Source: Rhodocyclales bacterium (GTDB taxonomy: Bacteria > Pseudomonadota > Gammaproteobacteria > Burkholderiales > Rhodocyclaceae). From it: a stretch of DNA of 64,000 bases. Shown piece by piece: positions 35,056 through 45,450 of this stretch; position 1 is the stretch's first letter, and every line of letters starts with the position of its first letter. The stretch spans positions 85,817-149,816 of the forward strand of contig JAPLQY010000032.1 in the NCBI GenBank assembly GCA_026399475.1, written 5' to 3'. Below the pieces are notes generated by a model, which worked only from the letters and a program-made list of their open reading frames with translations, was not told the origin of the DNA and did no database searches. The position numbers were made by a program, and so were the translations under genes.

Positions 35056-36987
35056 ATGAGCTACAAGCACTGGAAACTCGAACGCGAAGCCGATGGCGTG
35101 GCCTGGGCCATCCTCGACACGGCGGACTCCTCGACCAACACGCTGGGCGCGGCGGTGATGGACGAACTCAACCTGATCCTCGACGAATGCGAGAAGAACC
35201 CGCCCAAGGGACTGATCTTCAAGTCAGCCAAGGAGGTCGGCTTCATCGCCGGCGCCAATATCGAGGAATTCACCTCGGCCGATACGCCGGAGAAGGCGCG
35301 CGTCATCATCCAGCGCGGTTGGGATGCCTACAACCGTCTGGCGGCAGTCAGCTACCCGACGCTGGCGCTGGTGCGCGGCCACTGCATGGGCGGCGGCACC
35401 GAGCTGGCGCTGGCCTGCCGCTACCGCATCGCGGTGGATGAACCGGGCACCAGGTTCGCGCTTCCGGAAGTCATGCTCGGCATCGTCCCCGGCTGGGGCG
35501 GCATGCTGCGCCTGCCGCAAATAGTTGGCCCGGCGGCGGCGCTGGACATGATGCTGACCGGCAAGAACATCGACGCCAAACGCGCCAGGAAAATGGGCCT
35601 CGCTGACGAATGCGTGCCGCCGCGCGTCATGGAAAACGCCGCGCGCATGCGGGTGCTTTCCGGCAAGCCGCCGCGCCAGTCGCTGCTGCCTTTCATGCAG
35701 AAGCTGATGAACGGGCCGCTCAAGGGCGTGGTGGCGAACGGCGCCAGGAAGCAGGTGGCAAAGCGTGCGCGCCAGGAGCACTATCCGGCGCCCTACGCCA
35801 TCATCGACCAGTGGCAGAACTACGACGGCAATACGCTCGCCGTTCCGGCCAGCGAACCGACCTCGCTAGCCGCGCTGGTCAAACATTCGACCACGCGCAA
35901 CCTGATCCGCGTCTTCTTTTTGCAGGACCGGCTCAAGGGCTTCTGCAAGGACGCCAAGGACTTTGCGCCGCGCCACGTGCATGTGGTCGGCGCCGGCGTC
36001 ATGGGCGGCGACATCGCCGCCTGGTGCGTGCTGCGTGGCATGACGGTGACGCTGCAGGACCAGTCCGTGGAACGCATCGCGCCGGCCGTCGGCCGCGCCG
36101 CGAAGTTTTTCGAGAAGAAGCTGCGCGACAAGAAGCTCGCGCGCTTCGCGCTCGACCGCCTGATTGCCGACCCCAGGGGCGACGGCGTGCGCCAGGCCGA
36201 TGTCGTCATCGAGGCGATCTTCGAGAATCTCGAAGCCAAGCAGGCGCTGTTCGCCGACCTCGAGGCGCGGGCCAGGCCCGATGCGCTTCTCGCATCCAAC
36301 ACCTCCTCGCTGAAGCTGTCCGACATCGCGGCGAAGTTCAGGGATCCCTCGCGCCTGGTCGGCATCCACTTTTTCAACCCGGTAATGATGATGCCGCTGG
36401 TCGAGGTGGTGGCCGGTGCCGTCACGGCGCCGGATGCGGCGCAGAAGGCCGCGGCTTTTGTGCGCCGGGTCGACAAGCTGCCGCTGCCGGTGAAGGACGC
36501 GCCGGGCTTCCTGGTCAATGCCGTGCTGGCGCCCTACATGAACGAGGCGATGCAGTGTGTGGACGAGGGCATCGCCCCCGAAACCATCGACGCGGCCATG
36601 GTCGCCTTCGGCATGCCCATGGGGCCAATCGAACTGGCCGATACGGTCGGCCTCGACGTCGCCGTGGCGGCGGGCCGGCAACTGGTGGGCGAGGCCGATC
36701 CGCCGAGGAAGCTGGTGGAACTGGTCAGTGCCGGTCACCTCGGCAAGAAATCCGGACGCGGCTTCTACCATTGGCTGGATGGCAAGGCGCAGAAGACAGC
36801 CGGTGCCTCCGTTCCGGCGGACCTGGCTCAGCGCCTGCTCAAGCCCCTGCTCGCCGCCACGCAGCGTCTGGTCCGTGACGGCGTGGTGGCTGATGCTGAA
36901 CTGGCCGACGCCGGCGTGATCTTCGGCACCGGCTTTGCACCGTATACTGGCGGTCCGATGAATTATTCGAACAGCGGAGAAAATTGA
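35056..36987 (+). CDS. Enoyl-CoA hydratase / 3-hydroxyacyl-CoA dehydrogenase (FadJ-like)
   Basis: A 643-residue bifunctional enzyme catalysing the two middle steps of beta-oxidation. The N-terminal crotonase domain (about 1-200) has the oxyanion loops SAKEVGFIAGANIEEF and GHCMGGGTELALACRYRIA with ALPEVMLGIVPGWGGM. A Rossmann domain (about 305-490) starts VHVVGAGVMGGDIAAWC and contains ASNTSSLKLSDIA and FFNPVMMMPLVEVV with the catalytic His nearby. The C-terminal part is shorter than in FadJ/FadB (about 715 residues), so one C-terminal helical repeat is reduced. Its ribosome site lies in the upstream hairpin. Stop overlaps the next start. Confidence 0.92.
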   Translation: MSYKHWKLEREADGVAWAILDTADSSTNTLGAAVMDELNLILDECEKNPPKGLIFKSAKEVGFIAGANIEEFTSADTPEKARVIIQRGWDAYNRLAAVSYPTLALVRGHCMGGGTELALACRYRIAVDEPGTRFALPEVMLGIVPGWGGMLRLPQIVGPAAALDMMLTGKNIDAKRARKMGLADECVPPRVMENAARMRVLSGKPPRQSLLPFMQKLMNGPLKGVVANGARKQVAKRARQEHYPAPYAIIDQWQNYDGNTLAVPASEPTSLAALVKHSTTRNLIRVFFLQDRLKGFCKDAKDFAPRHVHVVGAGVMGGDIAAWCVLRGMTVTLQDQSVERIAPAVGRAAKFFEKKLRDKKLARFALDRLIADPRGDGVRQADVVIEAIFENLEAKQALFADLEARARPDALLASNTSSLKLSDIAAKFRDPSRLVGIHFFNPVMMMPLVEVVAGAVTAPDAAQKAAAFVRRVDKLPLPVKDAPGFLVNAVLAPYMNEAMQCVDEGIAPETIDAAMVAFGMPMGPIELADTVGLDVAVAAGRQLVGEADPPRKLVELVSAGHLGKKSGRGFYHWLDGKAQKTAGASVPADLAQRLLKPLLAATQRLVRDGVVADAELADAGVIFGTGFAPYTGGPMNYSNSGEN

Positions 36988-37388
36988 TGCCTCACCAGGG
37001 CGTACTCATGCCGGGCCGCGAGCCGGTACTGCGGGTGATGCCGATGCCGGCCGACATGAACGGCAACGGCGACATCTTCGGTGGCTGGGTCATGGCCCAA
37101 TGCGACATCGCCGCGGCGATTCCGGCAATGCGCCTGGCGCGCGGGCGCATCGCCACGGTGGCGGTGAATTCCTTCCTGTTCAAGCAGCCGATCTCGGTCG
37201 GCGACATCGTCAGCTTCTACGCCGACGTGGTGAAGGTCGGCCGCACCTCGATCACCGTCGACGTCCAGGTCTATGCCGAGCGCAATCCGACCAATCCGGT
37301 GGTGGTCAAGGTCACCGAGGCGCAATTCACCTATGTCGCCATCAGCGATGACGGCAGCAAGCGCGCGGTGCCTGCGCTGACGGGCTGA
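36987..37388 (+). CDS. Acyl-CoA thioesterase, YciA-like hotdog
   Basis: A 133-residue single hotdog-fold protein with [20 protein letters not shown] (catalytic Asp/Asn-Gly region about residue 25) and [19 protein letters not shown], as in YciA thioesterases (hexamers). It hydrolyses acyl-CoA to free acid and CoA, probably as a safety valve when intermediates trap CoA. The start codon ATG overlaps the preceding TGA (TGATG), giving translational coupling to the fadJ-like gene. Confidence 0.9.
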   Translation: MPHQGVLMPGREPVLRVMPMPADMNGNGDIFGGWVMAQCDIAAAIPAMRLARGRIATVAVNSFLFKQPISVGDIVSFYADVVKVGRTSITVDVQVYAERNPTNPVVVKVTEAQFTYVAISDDGSKRAVPALTG

Positions 37389-37395
37389 AATCCGC

Positions 37396-40300
37396 ATGAG
37401 CAACAACCACTTTCCGTGGCGGTCGCTCAAGACCAGGGTGGCCCTGTTCACCCTGGTCATTTTCGCGGTCGGCATCTGGTCACTGGCCTTCTACACCAGC
37501 CGCGTGCTGCGCGAGGACATGCAACGCCTGCTGGGCGAACAGCAGTTTTCGACGGTTGTTTTCATCGCGTCGGGCATCAATGACGAATTGAAAGAGCGCC
37601 TGGGCGTGCTGGAAAAGGTTGCCGGAAACCTTCGTCCGGCGATGCTGGATGACGCAGCAAGCCTGCAGAGCTTCATCGAACAGCGCCTGATTCTTCAGCA
37701 AGAGTTCAACGGTGGCGCCTTCGTCACCGGGCGCGATGGCACCACCATCGCTTCGGTTCCGCTCTCTGCCCAACGGCTGGGAGTCAATTACATGGAGAGG
37801 GACCACGTAGCTGCGGCACTCAAGGAGGGCAAACCGCGCATCAGTACGGTGGCCATAGGCAAGCAGCTGCAAGCCCCGGTTTTCGGCATGGCGATTCCGA
37901 TTCGCGACACCCAGGGCAAAGTGATCGGTGCCCTGGTGGGGGTAACGGACCTGAGCAAACCCAATTTCCTGGACAAGATTGCGGACAACATTTACGGCAA
38001 AACCGGCGGCTACCTGCTGGTTGCACCGAAGCAGAGGCTGATCGTCACCGCGACCGAAAAGAGTCGCATCATGGAAACACTCCCCGCTCCCGGCATAAAC
38101 CCCTTGATCGACCGCTTCATCCAGGGCTACGAGGGCTCGGGCATTTTCATCAATCCGCTTGGCGCGGAAGTGCTGACGTCGGTCAAGGGCATTCCTGCGG
38201 CGGGTTGGTACGTCGCCGCCGCGCTCCCCACCGGGGAAGCCTTTGCCCCGATTCGCGACATGCAGCAGCGCATGCTGATCGCCGCGATCATCCTCACGCT
38301 GCTGACGGGCATCCTGATCTGGTGGATGTTGAGATTCCAGTTCTCACCCATGCTGGCTGCAGTGAAAACGCTGGCGACAGTGACTGACACACCGCTGCAA
38401 TCCTTGCCCGTTGCCCGCCAGGACGAAGTCGGTGAACTGATTGGCGGCTTCAATCGCCTGCTGAAAACCCTGGGCCAGCGGGAAGCGGCATTGAAGCAGA
38501 GCGACGAACGTTTCGAGCTTGCGGTCAAGGGTGCCGAAGAAGGCGTCTGGGACCTGAATCTGGTCACCGGCGAGCTGTACCACTCGCCGCGCATGGCGCA
38601 GATGCTCGGCTACACCCTCGAAGAAATGCCGACGATTCGCGAGGCCTGGGATGCAATCACCGATGCGGAAGACCGTGCCCATTTCAGGAAGGAAATGGGC
38701 CGGCATTTCAAGGACCCGGAGCACGAATTTCGGGTGGTGGTGCGGCTGCGCCACAAGGACGGCTCCTGGCGTTCGATTCTCAGCCGGGGCATCGCTACGC
38801 ATGATGCGAGCGGGCGGGCGGTGCGCTTCACCGGCACCCACATGGACATCACCGAGCGCGTGCGGATCATGGCCGAACTCGACCAGCACCGCCATCACCT
38901 GGAGGCCCTGGTGCTCTCGCGCACCGCCGAGTTAACCCAGGCCAAGGCAGCGGCCGAAGGCGCCAACAGTGCCAAGAGCGTGTTTCTGGCCAACATGAGC
39001 CACGAGATTCGCACGCCGATGAATGCCATCATCGGCCTCACTCATCTGCTGCGCCGTGCCGAATCCACTCCCGAGCAAGCCGACCGGCTGGGCAAGATCG
39101 ACGCAGCGGCCAATCATCTGCTGTCGATCATCAACGACATCCTCGACATCTCCAAGATCGAAACCGGAAAGCTGGAACTGGAACAGACAAGCTTTGCCCT
39201 CGCGGCCATCCTCGACCATGTCCGCTCCTCGATCTTCAATCAGGCTCGCGCCAAGGGTCTGGCGATCGAGATCGATCTCGATGCTGTGCCTGCATGGCTG
39301 AGGGGCGACCCGAACCGGCTGCGCCAGGCGCTGTTCAACTATGCGAGCAATGCAGTCAAATTCACCGAACGGGGTTCGATCACCCTGCGCGCCCGCCTCT
39401 GCCCTGAAGGAAATCCTCCTGCAGGATCGGCTGACGGGATGCTGCTACGCTTCGAGGTCACGGACACCGGTATCGGCATCGCCCCGGAAAAGGTATCACG
39501 CCTGTTCAGTGCCTTTGAGCAGGCCGATGCCTCGACCACCCGCAAATATGGTGGCACCGGCCTGGGGCTGGTCATCACCCGGCATCTGGCCGAACTGATG
39601 GGAGGCGAAGCCGGCGTAGAGAGCGAGCCAGGCAAGGGCAGCACTTTCTGGCTTACCGCCCGCCTGGGCCGGGGCCACGGCATCATGCCCTCCGGCACGC
39701 CTGTCCGCGCAGAGAATATCGAGGTCGCGCTGCGTCAGCACCATGGAGGGGCAAGGCTGCTGCTGGCCGAAGACAATGCCGTTAACCGGGAAGTCGCCCT
39801 GGAACTGCTGCACGGTGCGGGGCTGGACGTCGATGTCGCGGTCGATGGCCGTGAAGCGCTGGATCTGGCGCGCACTACCGATTACCAACTGATTCTTATG
39901 GACATGCAGATGCCCAACATGGACGGCCTGGAGGCGACCCGCGCCATTCGTTCCCTGCCGGGACGCATGGGCACGCCGATTGTGGCCATGACGGCCAACG
40001 CTTTCGACGAGGATAGACGTGCCTGCATGGAAGCGGGCATGAACGACTTCGTCGCCAAGCCGGTGGATCCCGCCGTTCTCTACCAGGTGCTGCTCAAGTG
40101 GCTGCCGACGACCAACGGAAGTCCCCGTGGGACGACCTCTTCGCCACTGCCTGCCGGGCCGCTGGCAGTGCCTGTTTCGGCGCCAGGCGCAGAGCCTGTC
40201 GCAGCTCCGGGCATGACCGAATGGCGGCGGCGACTGGAACATATTCCGGGGCTGGACATCGAGCGCGGCCTGGCGCTGGTGCGCGGCGATACGACCAAAC

Positions 40301-40581
40301 ATGCGCGAATGCTGGCATTGTTTGCCGGCAGTCATACCCAGGACGTGCCGCATCTCGCCGACGGCCTGGCGTCGAACGATCTCGCCACCCTCAAGCAACT
40401 GGCCCACACCCTGAAAGGTTCTGCCGGCACGATCGGGGCGACGCGGGTAGCCGAGGCGGCAGCGGCTCTCCATTCCGCGCTCCGCGAAAGCGCCGGAAGG
40501 GAAACGATCGACAGCGGCTGTAACGCGCTGATCGCCGAACTGAATTCGCTGATCGAGGGGATCCGGCAGGCCGCCGACTAG
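37396..40581 (+). CDS. Hybrid sensor histidine kinase (Cache-HAMP-PAS-HK-REC-Hpt)
   Basis: A 1061-residue membrane kinase. Order: transmembrane helix (about 10-32), periplasmic double-Cache domain (about 40-290), second helix (about 293-313), HAMP (about 315-365), PAS (about 375-495; [17 protein letters not shown]), HisKA with phospho-His536 ([12 protein letters not shown]), HATPase, a receiver with Asp836 ([13 protein letters not shown]) and a C-terminal Hpt with His1004 ([10 protein letters not shown]). It has a full internal phosphorelay but no output domain, and no partner response regulator lies in the window. It starts 7 bp after the thioesterase gene, so it probably belongs to the psrA-fadE operon. 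It ends directly against convergent metK with no spacer. Confidence 0.93.
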   Translation: MSNNHFPWRSLKTRVALFTLVIFAVGIWSLAFYTSRVLREDMQRLLGEQQFSTVVFIASGINDELKERLGVLEKVAGNLRPAMLDDAASLQSFIEQRLILQQEFNGGAFVTGRDGTTIASVPLSAQRLGVNYMERDHVAAALKEGKPRISTVAIGKQLQAPVFGMAIPIRDTQGKVIGALVGVTDLSKPNFLDKIADNIYGKTGGYLLVAPKQRLIVTATEKSRIMETLPAPGINPLIDRFIQGYEGSGIFINPLGAEVLTSVKGIPAAGWYVAAALPTGEAFAPIRDMQQRMLIAAIILTLLTGILIWWMLRFQFSPMLAAVKTLATVTDTPLQSLPVARQDEVGELIGGFNRLLKTLGQREAALKQSDERFELAVKGAEEGVWDLNLVTGELYHSPRMAQMLGYTLEEMPTIREAWDAITDAEDRAHFRKEMGRHFKDPEHEFRVVVRLRHKDGSWRSILSRGIATHDASGRAVRFTGTHMDITERVRIMAELDQHRHHLEALVLSRTAELTQAKAAAEGANSAKSVFLANMSHEIRTPMNAIIGLTHLLRRAESTPEQADRLGKIDAAANHLLSIINDILDISKIETGKLELEQTSFALAAILDHVRSSIFNQARAKGLAIEIDLDAVPAWLRGDPNRLRQALFNYASNAVKFTERGSITLRARLCPEGNPPAGSADGMLLRFEVTDTGIGIAPEKVSRLFSAFEQADASTTRKYGGTGLGLVITRHLAELMGGEAGVESEPGKGSTFWLTARLGRGHGIMPSGTPVRAENIEVALRQHHGGARLLLAEDNAVNREVALELLHGAGLDVDVAVDGREALDLARTTDYQLILMDMQMPNMDGLEATRAIRSLPGRMGTPIVAMTANAFDEDRRACMEAGMNDFVAKPVDPAVLYQVLLKWLPTTNGSPRGTTSSPLPAGPLAVPVSAPGAEPVAAPGMTEWRRRLEHIPGLDIERGLALVRGDTTKHARMLALFAGSHTQDVPHLADGLASNDLATLKQLAHTLKGSAGTIGATRVAEAAAALHSALRESAGRETIDSGCNALIAELNSLIEGIRQAAD

Positions 40582-41763
<1,182 letters not shown>

Positions 41764-41766
41764 TGT

Positions 41767-42897
41767 TCAGTCAAACAAAATTACCTGGCGCACCGCCTCG
41801 CCCGAGGCCAGACGGTCGAAGCCCTCGTTGATCTGGTCCAGCCTCAGGCGATGGGTGATCAGCTTGTCCACCGGCAACCGCCCGGCCTTGAATAACTCGA
41901 TGTAGTGCGGGATGTCGCGCGCAGGAACGGCCGAGCCGAGGTAGCTACCTTTCAGCGTGCGCTCTTCGGCGACCAGATTGACGGCCGGCACGTTGAAGGT
42001 ATGGCTCGGCGGGGGCAGGCTGCAGGTGATCGTGGTGCCGCCGCGCCGGGTCATCCTGTAGGCCGCATCGAGCGCCGCCACCGCACTGGCCGCTTCGATG
42101 GCGATATCGACGCCGCCCTTGGTCGCGGCCTTGATCTGCGCGACAAGCTCGGGGTCGTCGGCACGGAAGGCCTTTGTTGCGCCCAGCGCCAGGGCGGTTT
42201 CGAGCTTCGCCGGCAGGATATCGACGGCGATGACTTGCCGCGCACCGGCCGCCAGTGCACCGAGCACGGCGGACAGGCCGACCCCGCCCAGGCCGATCAC
42301 GGCCACGGTCTGCCCGAGCCTTATTTGCCCCGAGTTGATCGCCGCGCCGACGCCGGTCAGCACCGCGCAGCCGAAAATCGCCGCGACGTCCGGCGGCAGG
42401 TCGGGAGTCACCTTGACCAGGCTGCCGCGATTGACGACCGCATATTCGGCGAAGCAGGAAACGCCGACCTGATGATTCAGCGGCGTGCCGTCGACACGCG
42501 ACAGATGGCGATGGCCGCCGACCATGGTGCCCGCCGTGTTGGCCGCCGCACCCGGTTCGCACAGGGCGGGACGGCCTTCGAGGCAGGGCAGGCAATGACC
42601 GCAACTGGGGACGAAGACCAGGGCCACGGAATCGCCACGCACCAGATCGACAACACCGGGGCCGGTTTCCTCGACCATGCCGGCGGCTTCGTGGCCGAGG
42701 GCCATCGGCATCGGCCGCGGGCGGTCGCCATTGACGATCGACAGGTCGGAATGGCACAGGCCGGCCGCCGTGATCCTGACCAATACTTCGTTCGGGCCGG
42801 GCCCGGCGAGATTCACCGTCTCGATCGCGATCGGTCGGGTTTGCGCATAGGGGCGCGGTGTTTCCATTTGACTGAGGACGGCGGCGCGGATTTGCAT
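41767..42897 (-). CDS. Zinc-dependent alcohol dehydrogenase, class III-like
   Basis: A 376-residue medium-chain dehydrogenase. The catalytic-zinc region is ITAAGLCHSDLS and GHEAAGMVEETGPGV; the structural zinc Cys set lies in CGHCLPCLEGRPALCEPG (about 95-112); the NAD-binding Rossmann motif is GLGGVGLSAVLGAL (about 200). It oxidises a primary alcohol or S-hydroxymethylglutathione-like adduct; the exact substrate cannot be told. It is cotranscribed with metK, 3 bp apart. Confidence 0.88.
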   Translation of the reverse strand: MQIRAAVLSQMETPRPYAQTRPIAIETVNLAGPGPNEVLVRITAAGLCHSDLSIVNGDRPRPMPMALGHEAAGMVEETGPGVVDLVRGDSVALVFVPSCGHCLPCLEGRPALCEPGAAANTAGTMVGGHRHLSRVDGTPLNHQVGVSCFAEYAVVNRGSLVKVTPDLPPDVAAIFGCAVLTGVGAAINSGQIRLGQTVAVIGLGGVGLSAVLGALAAGARQVIAVDILPAKLETALALGATKAFRADDPELVAQIKAATKGGVDIAIEAASAVAALDAAYRMTRRGGTTITCSLPPPSHTFNVPAVNLVAEERTLKGSYLGSAVPARDIPHYIELFKAGRLPVDKLITHRLRLDQINEGFDRLASGEAVRQVILFD

Positions 42898-42956
42898 GAG
42901 GTTTTCTGCCTTGCTTGGGTCTATTCGCAGCAGTGTAACGGATTAGATTTGCTGCC

Positions 42957-43517
42957 ATGTCGGCTCCCCGCTATTCCCTTGCCGCACTGCTTGCCAGTTC
43001 GACCCTGGTACTCAACGCTTGCGGCGTCCTGCCTTTGGGTACGCAGCCTGCGGCGCCGGTGGTTTCGCGAGCCGGTGGCGGTGGCTCGGCGCAGGATACC
43101 GGGTCGGCTGCCACGGTTAACGGCGCCGCGAGCATCAACGGCAAAGCCAACGATGTGGTGCTGTTTGCGCTGGGCCTGATCGAAACCGGCTACCGTTTTG
43201 GCGGCAAGAACCCCGAGGCCGGGCTGGATTGCAGCGGCATGGTCAGTTACGTCTACCAGAAGTCGGCCGACATCCGGCTCGCCGGTTCGGCGGCCGATCT
43301 GGCGCGGCAGGGCAAGCCCGTTCAGGCAGCCCAACTGCGTCCGGGCGACCTGGTGTTCTTCAACACCCGCAACAAATCCTATTCGCATGTCGGCATCTAC
43401 ATCGGCGACGACCGCTTCGTGCATGCGCCCAACAGTCGCGGCAAGGTGCGTACCGAAAGCATGAGGAACGGCTGGTTTGCCGCACGCTTCGAGGAAGGCC
43501 GCACCTACTTCGACTAG
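42957..43517 (+). CDS. NlpC/P60 (C40) lipoprotein
   Basis: A 186-residue cell-wall peptidase. A lipoprotein signal (ALLASSTLVLNAC, Cys about residue 21) implies outer-membrane anchoring. After a Ser/Gly/Ala linker comes the C40 domain with catalytic Cys in AGLDCSGMVSYVYQ (about residue 97) and His in SYSHVGIYIGDDRFVH (about 143). It cleaves peptide stems of peptidoglycan, like Spr/MepS. It is divergent from the alcohol dehydrogenase gene with a 59-bp gap. Confidence 0.92.
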   Translation: MSAPRYSLAALLASSTLVLNACGVLPLGTQPAAPVVSRAGGGGSAQDTGSAATVNGAASINGKANDVVLFALGLIETGYRFGGKNPEAGLDCSGMVSYVYQKSADIRLAGSAADLARQGKPVQAAQLRPGDLVFFNTRNKSYSHVGIYIGDDRFVHAPNSRGKVRTESMRNGWFAARFEEGRTYFD

Positions 43518-43605
43518 GGCCTCCAGACTTTTCATGCCAGCTGTTCGGAATCGGGGCGCCCGGTCTGGCCGGGCGTCAATTGATAATTTCCAGAGGAGAC
43601 CTGCC

Positions 43606-44364
43606 TTGATCCGTCATATCGCACCTTACCTGCTCGGGGGAGCACTGTTTGGCTTGTCACTGTCCGCGAGTGCAGCCGAAATCACCCTATACAGCGGCGG
43701 CGCAGTCAAGGCCGCGCTCAGCGAGGCAGCGGCAAATTACGGGAAGGCGACCGGTCACCACGTCGCCGTGGAATATGCGCCCATGGGCCCCCTTCTGCGG
43801 CGGCTCGCAGAAGGGGCGACGCCGGATGGCGTGGTGCTGACAATGGATGTGATGGCGGACGCCGAAGCAAAGGGGTGGGTGCTACCAGGGACGGCGACCG
43901 CAGTCGGCGGTGTAGGGGTTGGCGTGGCGGTGCATGAGTTCGCCGCAGCTCCGGACATCTCGACCCCGGAAGCCTTCAGGCAGGCCCTGCTCGCGGCCAA
44001 ATCGATTACCTACATCGATCCGGCAAAGGGCACCAGCGGCAAGCACTTCGCAGAGGTTTTGCGGCGTCTTGGCATCGCGGAGGCGGTCAAGCAAAAGACC
44101 ACGCTTGGCGATGCGGGTTATGTCGTGGAGCCGGTGGCACGAGGCGAGATCGAGCTGGGCATTCAACAAATTACCGAGATACTCCCGGTCAAGGGCGTGA
44201 AGCTGGTGGGACCACTGCCCGAACCACTGCAGAAGATCACCGTGTACGCCGCGGCGCTGACCCCCTTTGCGCGGGATGCGCAGACAGTTCGGGACTTCCT
44301 GGCTTATCTGCGCGGTGCCGAGGCTCGCGGAATTTTCAGCAGCAAGGGATTCCTGGCCCCTTGA
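43606..44364 (+). CDS. ModA-like periplasmic substrate-binding protein, TTG start
   Basis: A 252-residue solute-binding protein. The signal peptide (LIRHIAPYLLGGALFGLSLSA then ASAAEITLYSG) is followed by a molybdate-binding-like fold: YSGGAVKAALSEAAANYGKA, SITYIDPAKGTSGKHFAEVL and IELGIQQITEILPVKGV. The only start with a good ribosome site (GAGGAG, 8 nt away) is TTG 43606; the open frame continues upstream but overlaps the lipoprotein gene. No modB/modC permease or ATPase is nearby, so this is an orphan binding protein whose ligand may be molybdate or another anion. Confidence 0.82.
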   Translation: MIRHIAPYLLGGALFGLSLSASAAEITLYSGGAVKAALSEAAANYGKATGHHVAVEYAPMGPLLRRLAEGATPDGVVLTMDVMADAEAKGWVLPGTATAVGGVGVGVAVHEFAAAPDISTPEAFRQALLAAKSITYIDPAKGTSGKHFAEVLRRLGIAEAVKQKTTLGDAGYVVEPVARGEIELGIQQITEILPVKGVKLVGPLPEPLQKITVYAAALTPFARDAQTVRDFLAYLRGAEARGIFSSKGFLAP

Positions 44365-44491
44365 TCCGGAATCCGTTTACACAACATTCCGGACACCCTC
44401 AAGCAGGATTTATACTGGGCCTTGTGTAACAGGACCATTGGCGGGAAACTGCCTGACTTTTGCTTTGGGACTAAACGGGGAGTTGATTGCC

Positions 44492-45304
44492 ATGTCGTTG
44501 AAGAACTTGATGGTCCATCTGGATCAATGTGAACGCACTGCGGCAAGAGTCGAGTTGGCGGTATCGCTCGCACGCCAGCATCAGGCGCGTCTGGTCGGTG
44601 TATTCGGACAGCGGGCCCAGGCACAGCAGGTGGGGGTGGTTTCCACCTGGCCGAGCCAGGAATACGTCGAGGCCCGCGAGGCCAGCAAAGCCGCATTCGA
44701 GAAGGCCACTGCCGGCTTGCCCCGGGCCGAGTGGCGTGACATCAACCGCGGCAGCGATGCGGAAGTACTGCGCCACGTCATCGATCTTGCCCGTCATGCC
44801 GACCTGGTCGTGCTCGGCCAGCATGACGAAAGGATGAAGGCCTGCGTGCCGGAGGAACTGGCTATCGAGGTAATCCTCGGTTCCGGCCGTCCGGTGCTCG
44901 TTATGCCCTACGTCGGTACGTTCACCGAAGTCGGCAAGCGCCCGCTGATCGCGTGGAACGATGCACGCGAGGCAGCGCATGCCCTTAACGACGCCCTGCC
45001 GCTGATTGAAGGCTGCGATGAAGCCAGGGTTCTGTCCTTTGCCGCACGCCGCGAGGAGGGTGACGCATCCTGCGCAGAAGTGGCGCGCCATCTTGCGACC
45101 CACGGCATCACGGCAAAGACGGAAGTGATGCTGGTGCAGGATTTCGACATCATGGACATGTTGCTCAACAGGGTCACTGACCGGGGATCAGACCTGCTGG
45201 TCATGGGTGCCCACGGCCAGATCGGCTTCCCCTTTGTCAGTCGCGGTGCCGGCACCCGGCACATCCTGCGCCACATGACCGTACCGGTTCTGATGTCCAA
45301 CTGA
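44492..45304 (+). CDS. Tandem-domain universal stress protein
   Basis: A 270-residue protein made of two Usp domains: residues about 1-140 (SLKNLMVHLDQCERTAARVE) and about 150-270, ending in the ATP-binding-type segment VMGAHGQIGFPFVSRGAGTRHIL. Usp proteins help survival under stress; ones with G-2x-G-9x-G(S/T) motifs bind ATP, and the C-terminal domain shows a close variant. ATG 44492 has GGGGAG 9 nt upstream. It is followed by a decayed fragment of a sensor kinase. Confidence 0.88.
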   Translation: MSLKNLMVHLDQCERTAARVELAVSLARQHQARLVGVFGQRAQAQQVGVVSTWPSQEYVEAREASKAAFEKATAGLPRAEWRDINRGSDAEVLRHVIDLARHADLVVLGQHDERMKACVPEELAIEVILGSGRPVLVMPYVGTFTEVGKRPLIAWNDAREAAHALNDALPLIEGCDEARVLSFAARREEGDASCAEVARHLATHGITAKTEVMLVQDFDIMDMLLNRVTDRGSDLLVMGAHGQIGFPFVSRGAGTRHILRHMTVPVLMSN

Positions 45305-45325
45305 AAGCCGGCCACCAGCCGGGGC

Positions 45326-45405
45326 ATGCTGCGCGAAGGCATGCAATGCCTGTCGGCGAACAGCAACTGTCGACAGGACGGGTCGGCGTCAATTACATGG
45401 GAGAA
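45326..45405 (+). pseudogene. Remnant of a Cache-domain sensor kinase gene
   Basis: The segment encodes MLREGMQCL, then after a 1-bp frame change GEQQLSTGRVGVNYMGE. The intact hybrid kinase at 37396 has [17 protein letters not shown] (DNA 37504-37554) and, about 75 codons later, [10 protein letters not shown] (37776-37805). The order and high nucleotide identity of both blocks show a relic of a paralogue with a frameshift and an internal deletion of about 220 bp. Nothing recognisable remains on either side. Confidence 0.8.
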
Positions 45406-45450
45406 ATCACTGTCAGACCACCTGCAGGGGGGGTCTGTTCAGGCCAGTGC

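Noticed and set aside
41764..41766. SAM or SAH riboswitch for metK
   Set aside because: metK starts 3 bp after the upstream gene, leaving no space for a leader.
44370..44490. FNR/ANR box upstream of the universal stress protein
   Set aside because: TTGAT halves are present but no TTGAT-N4-ATCAA palindrome was found.
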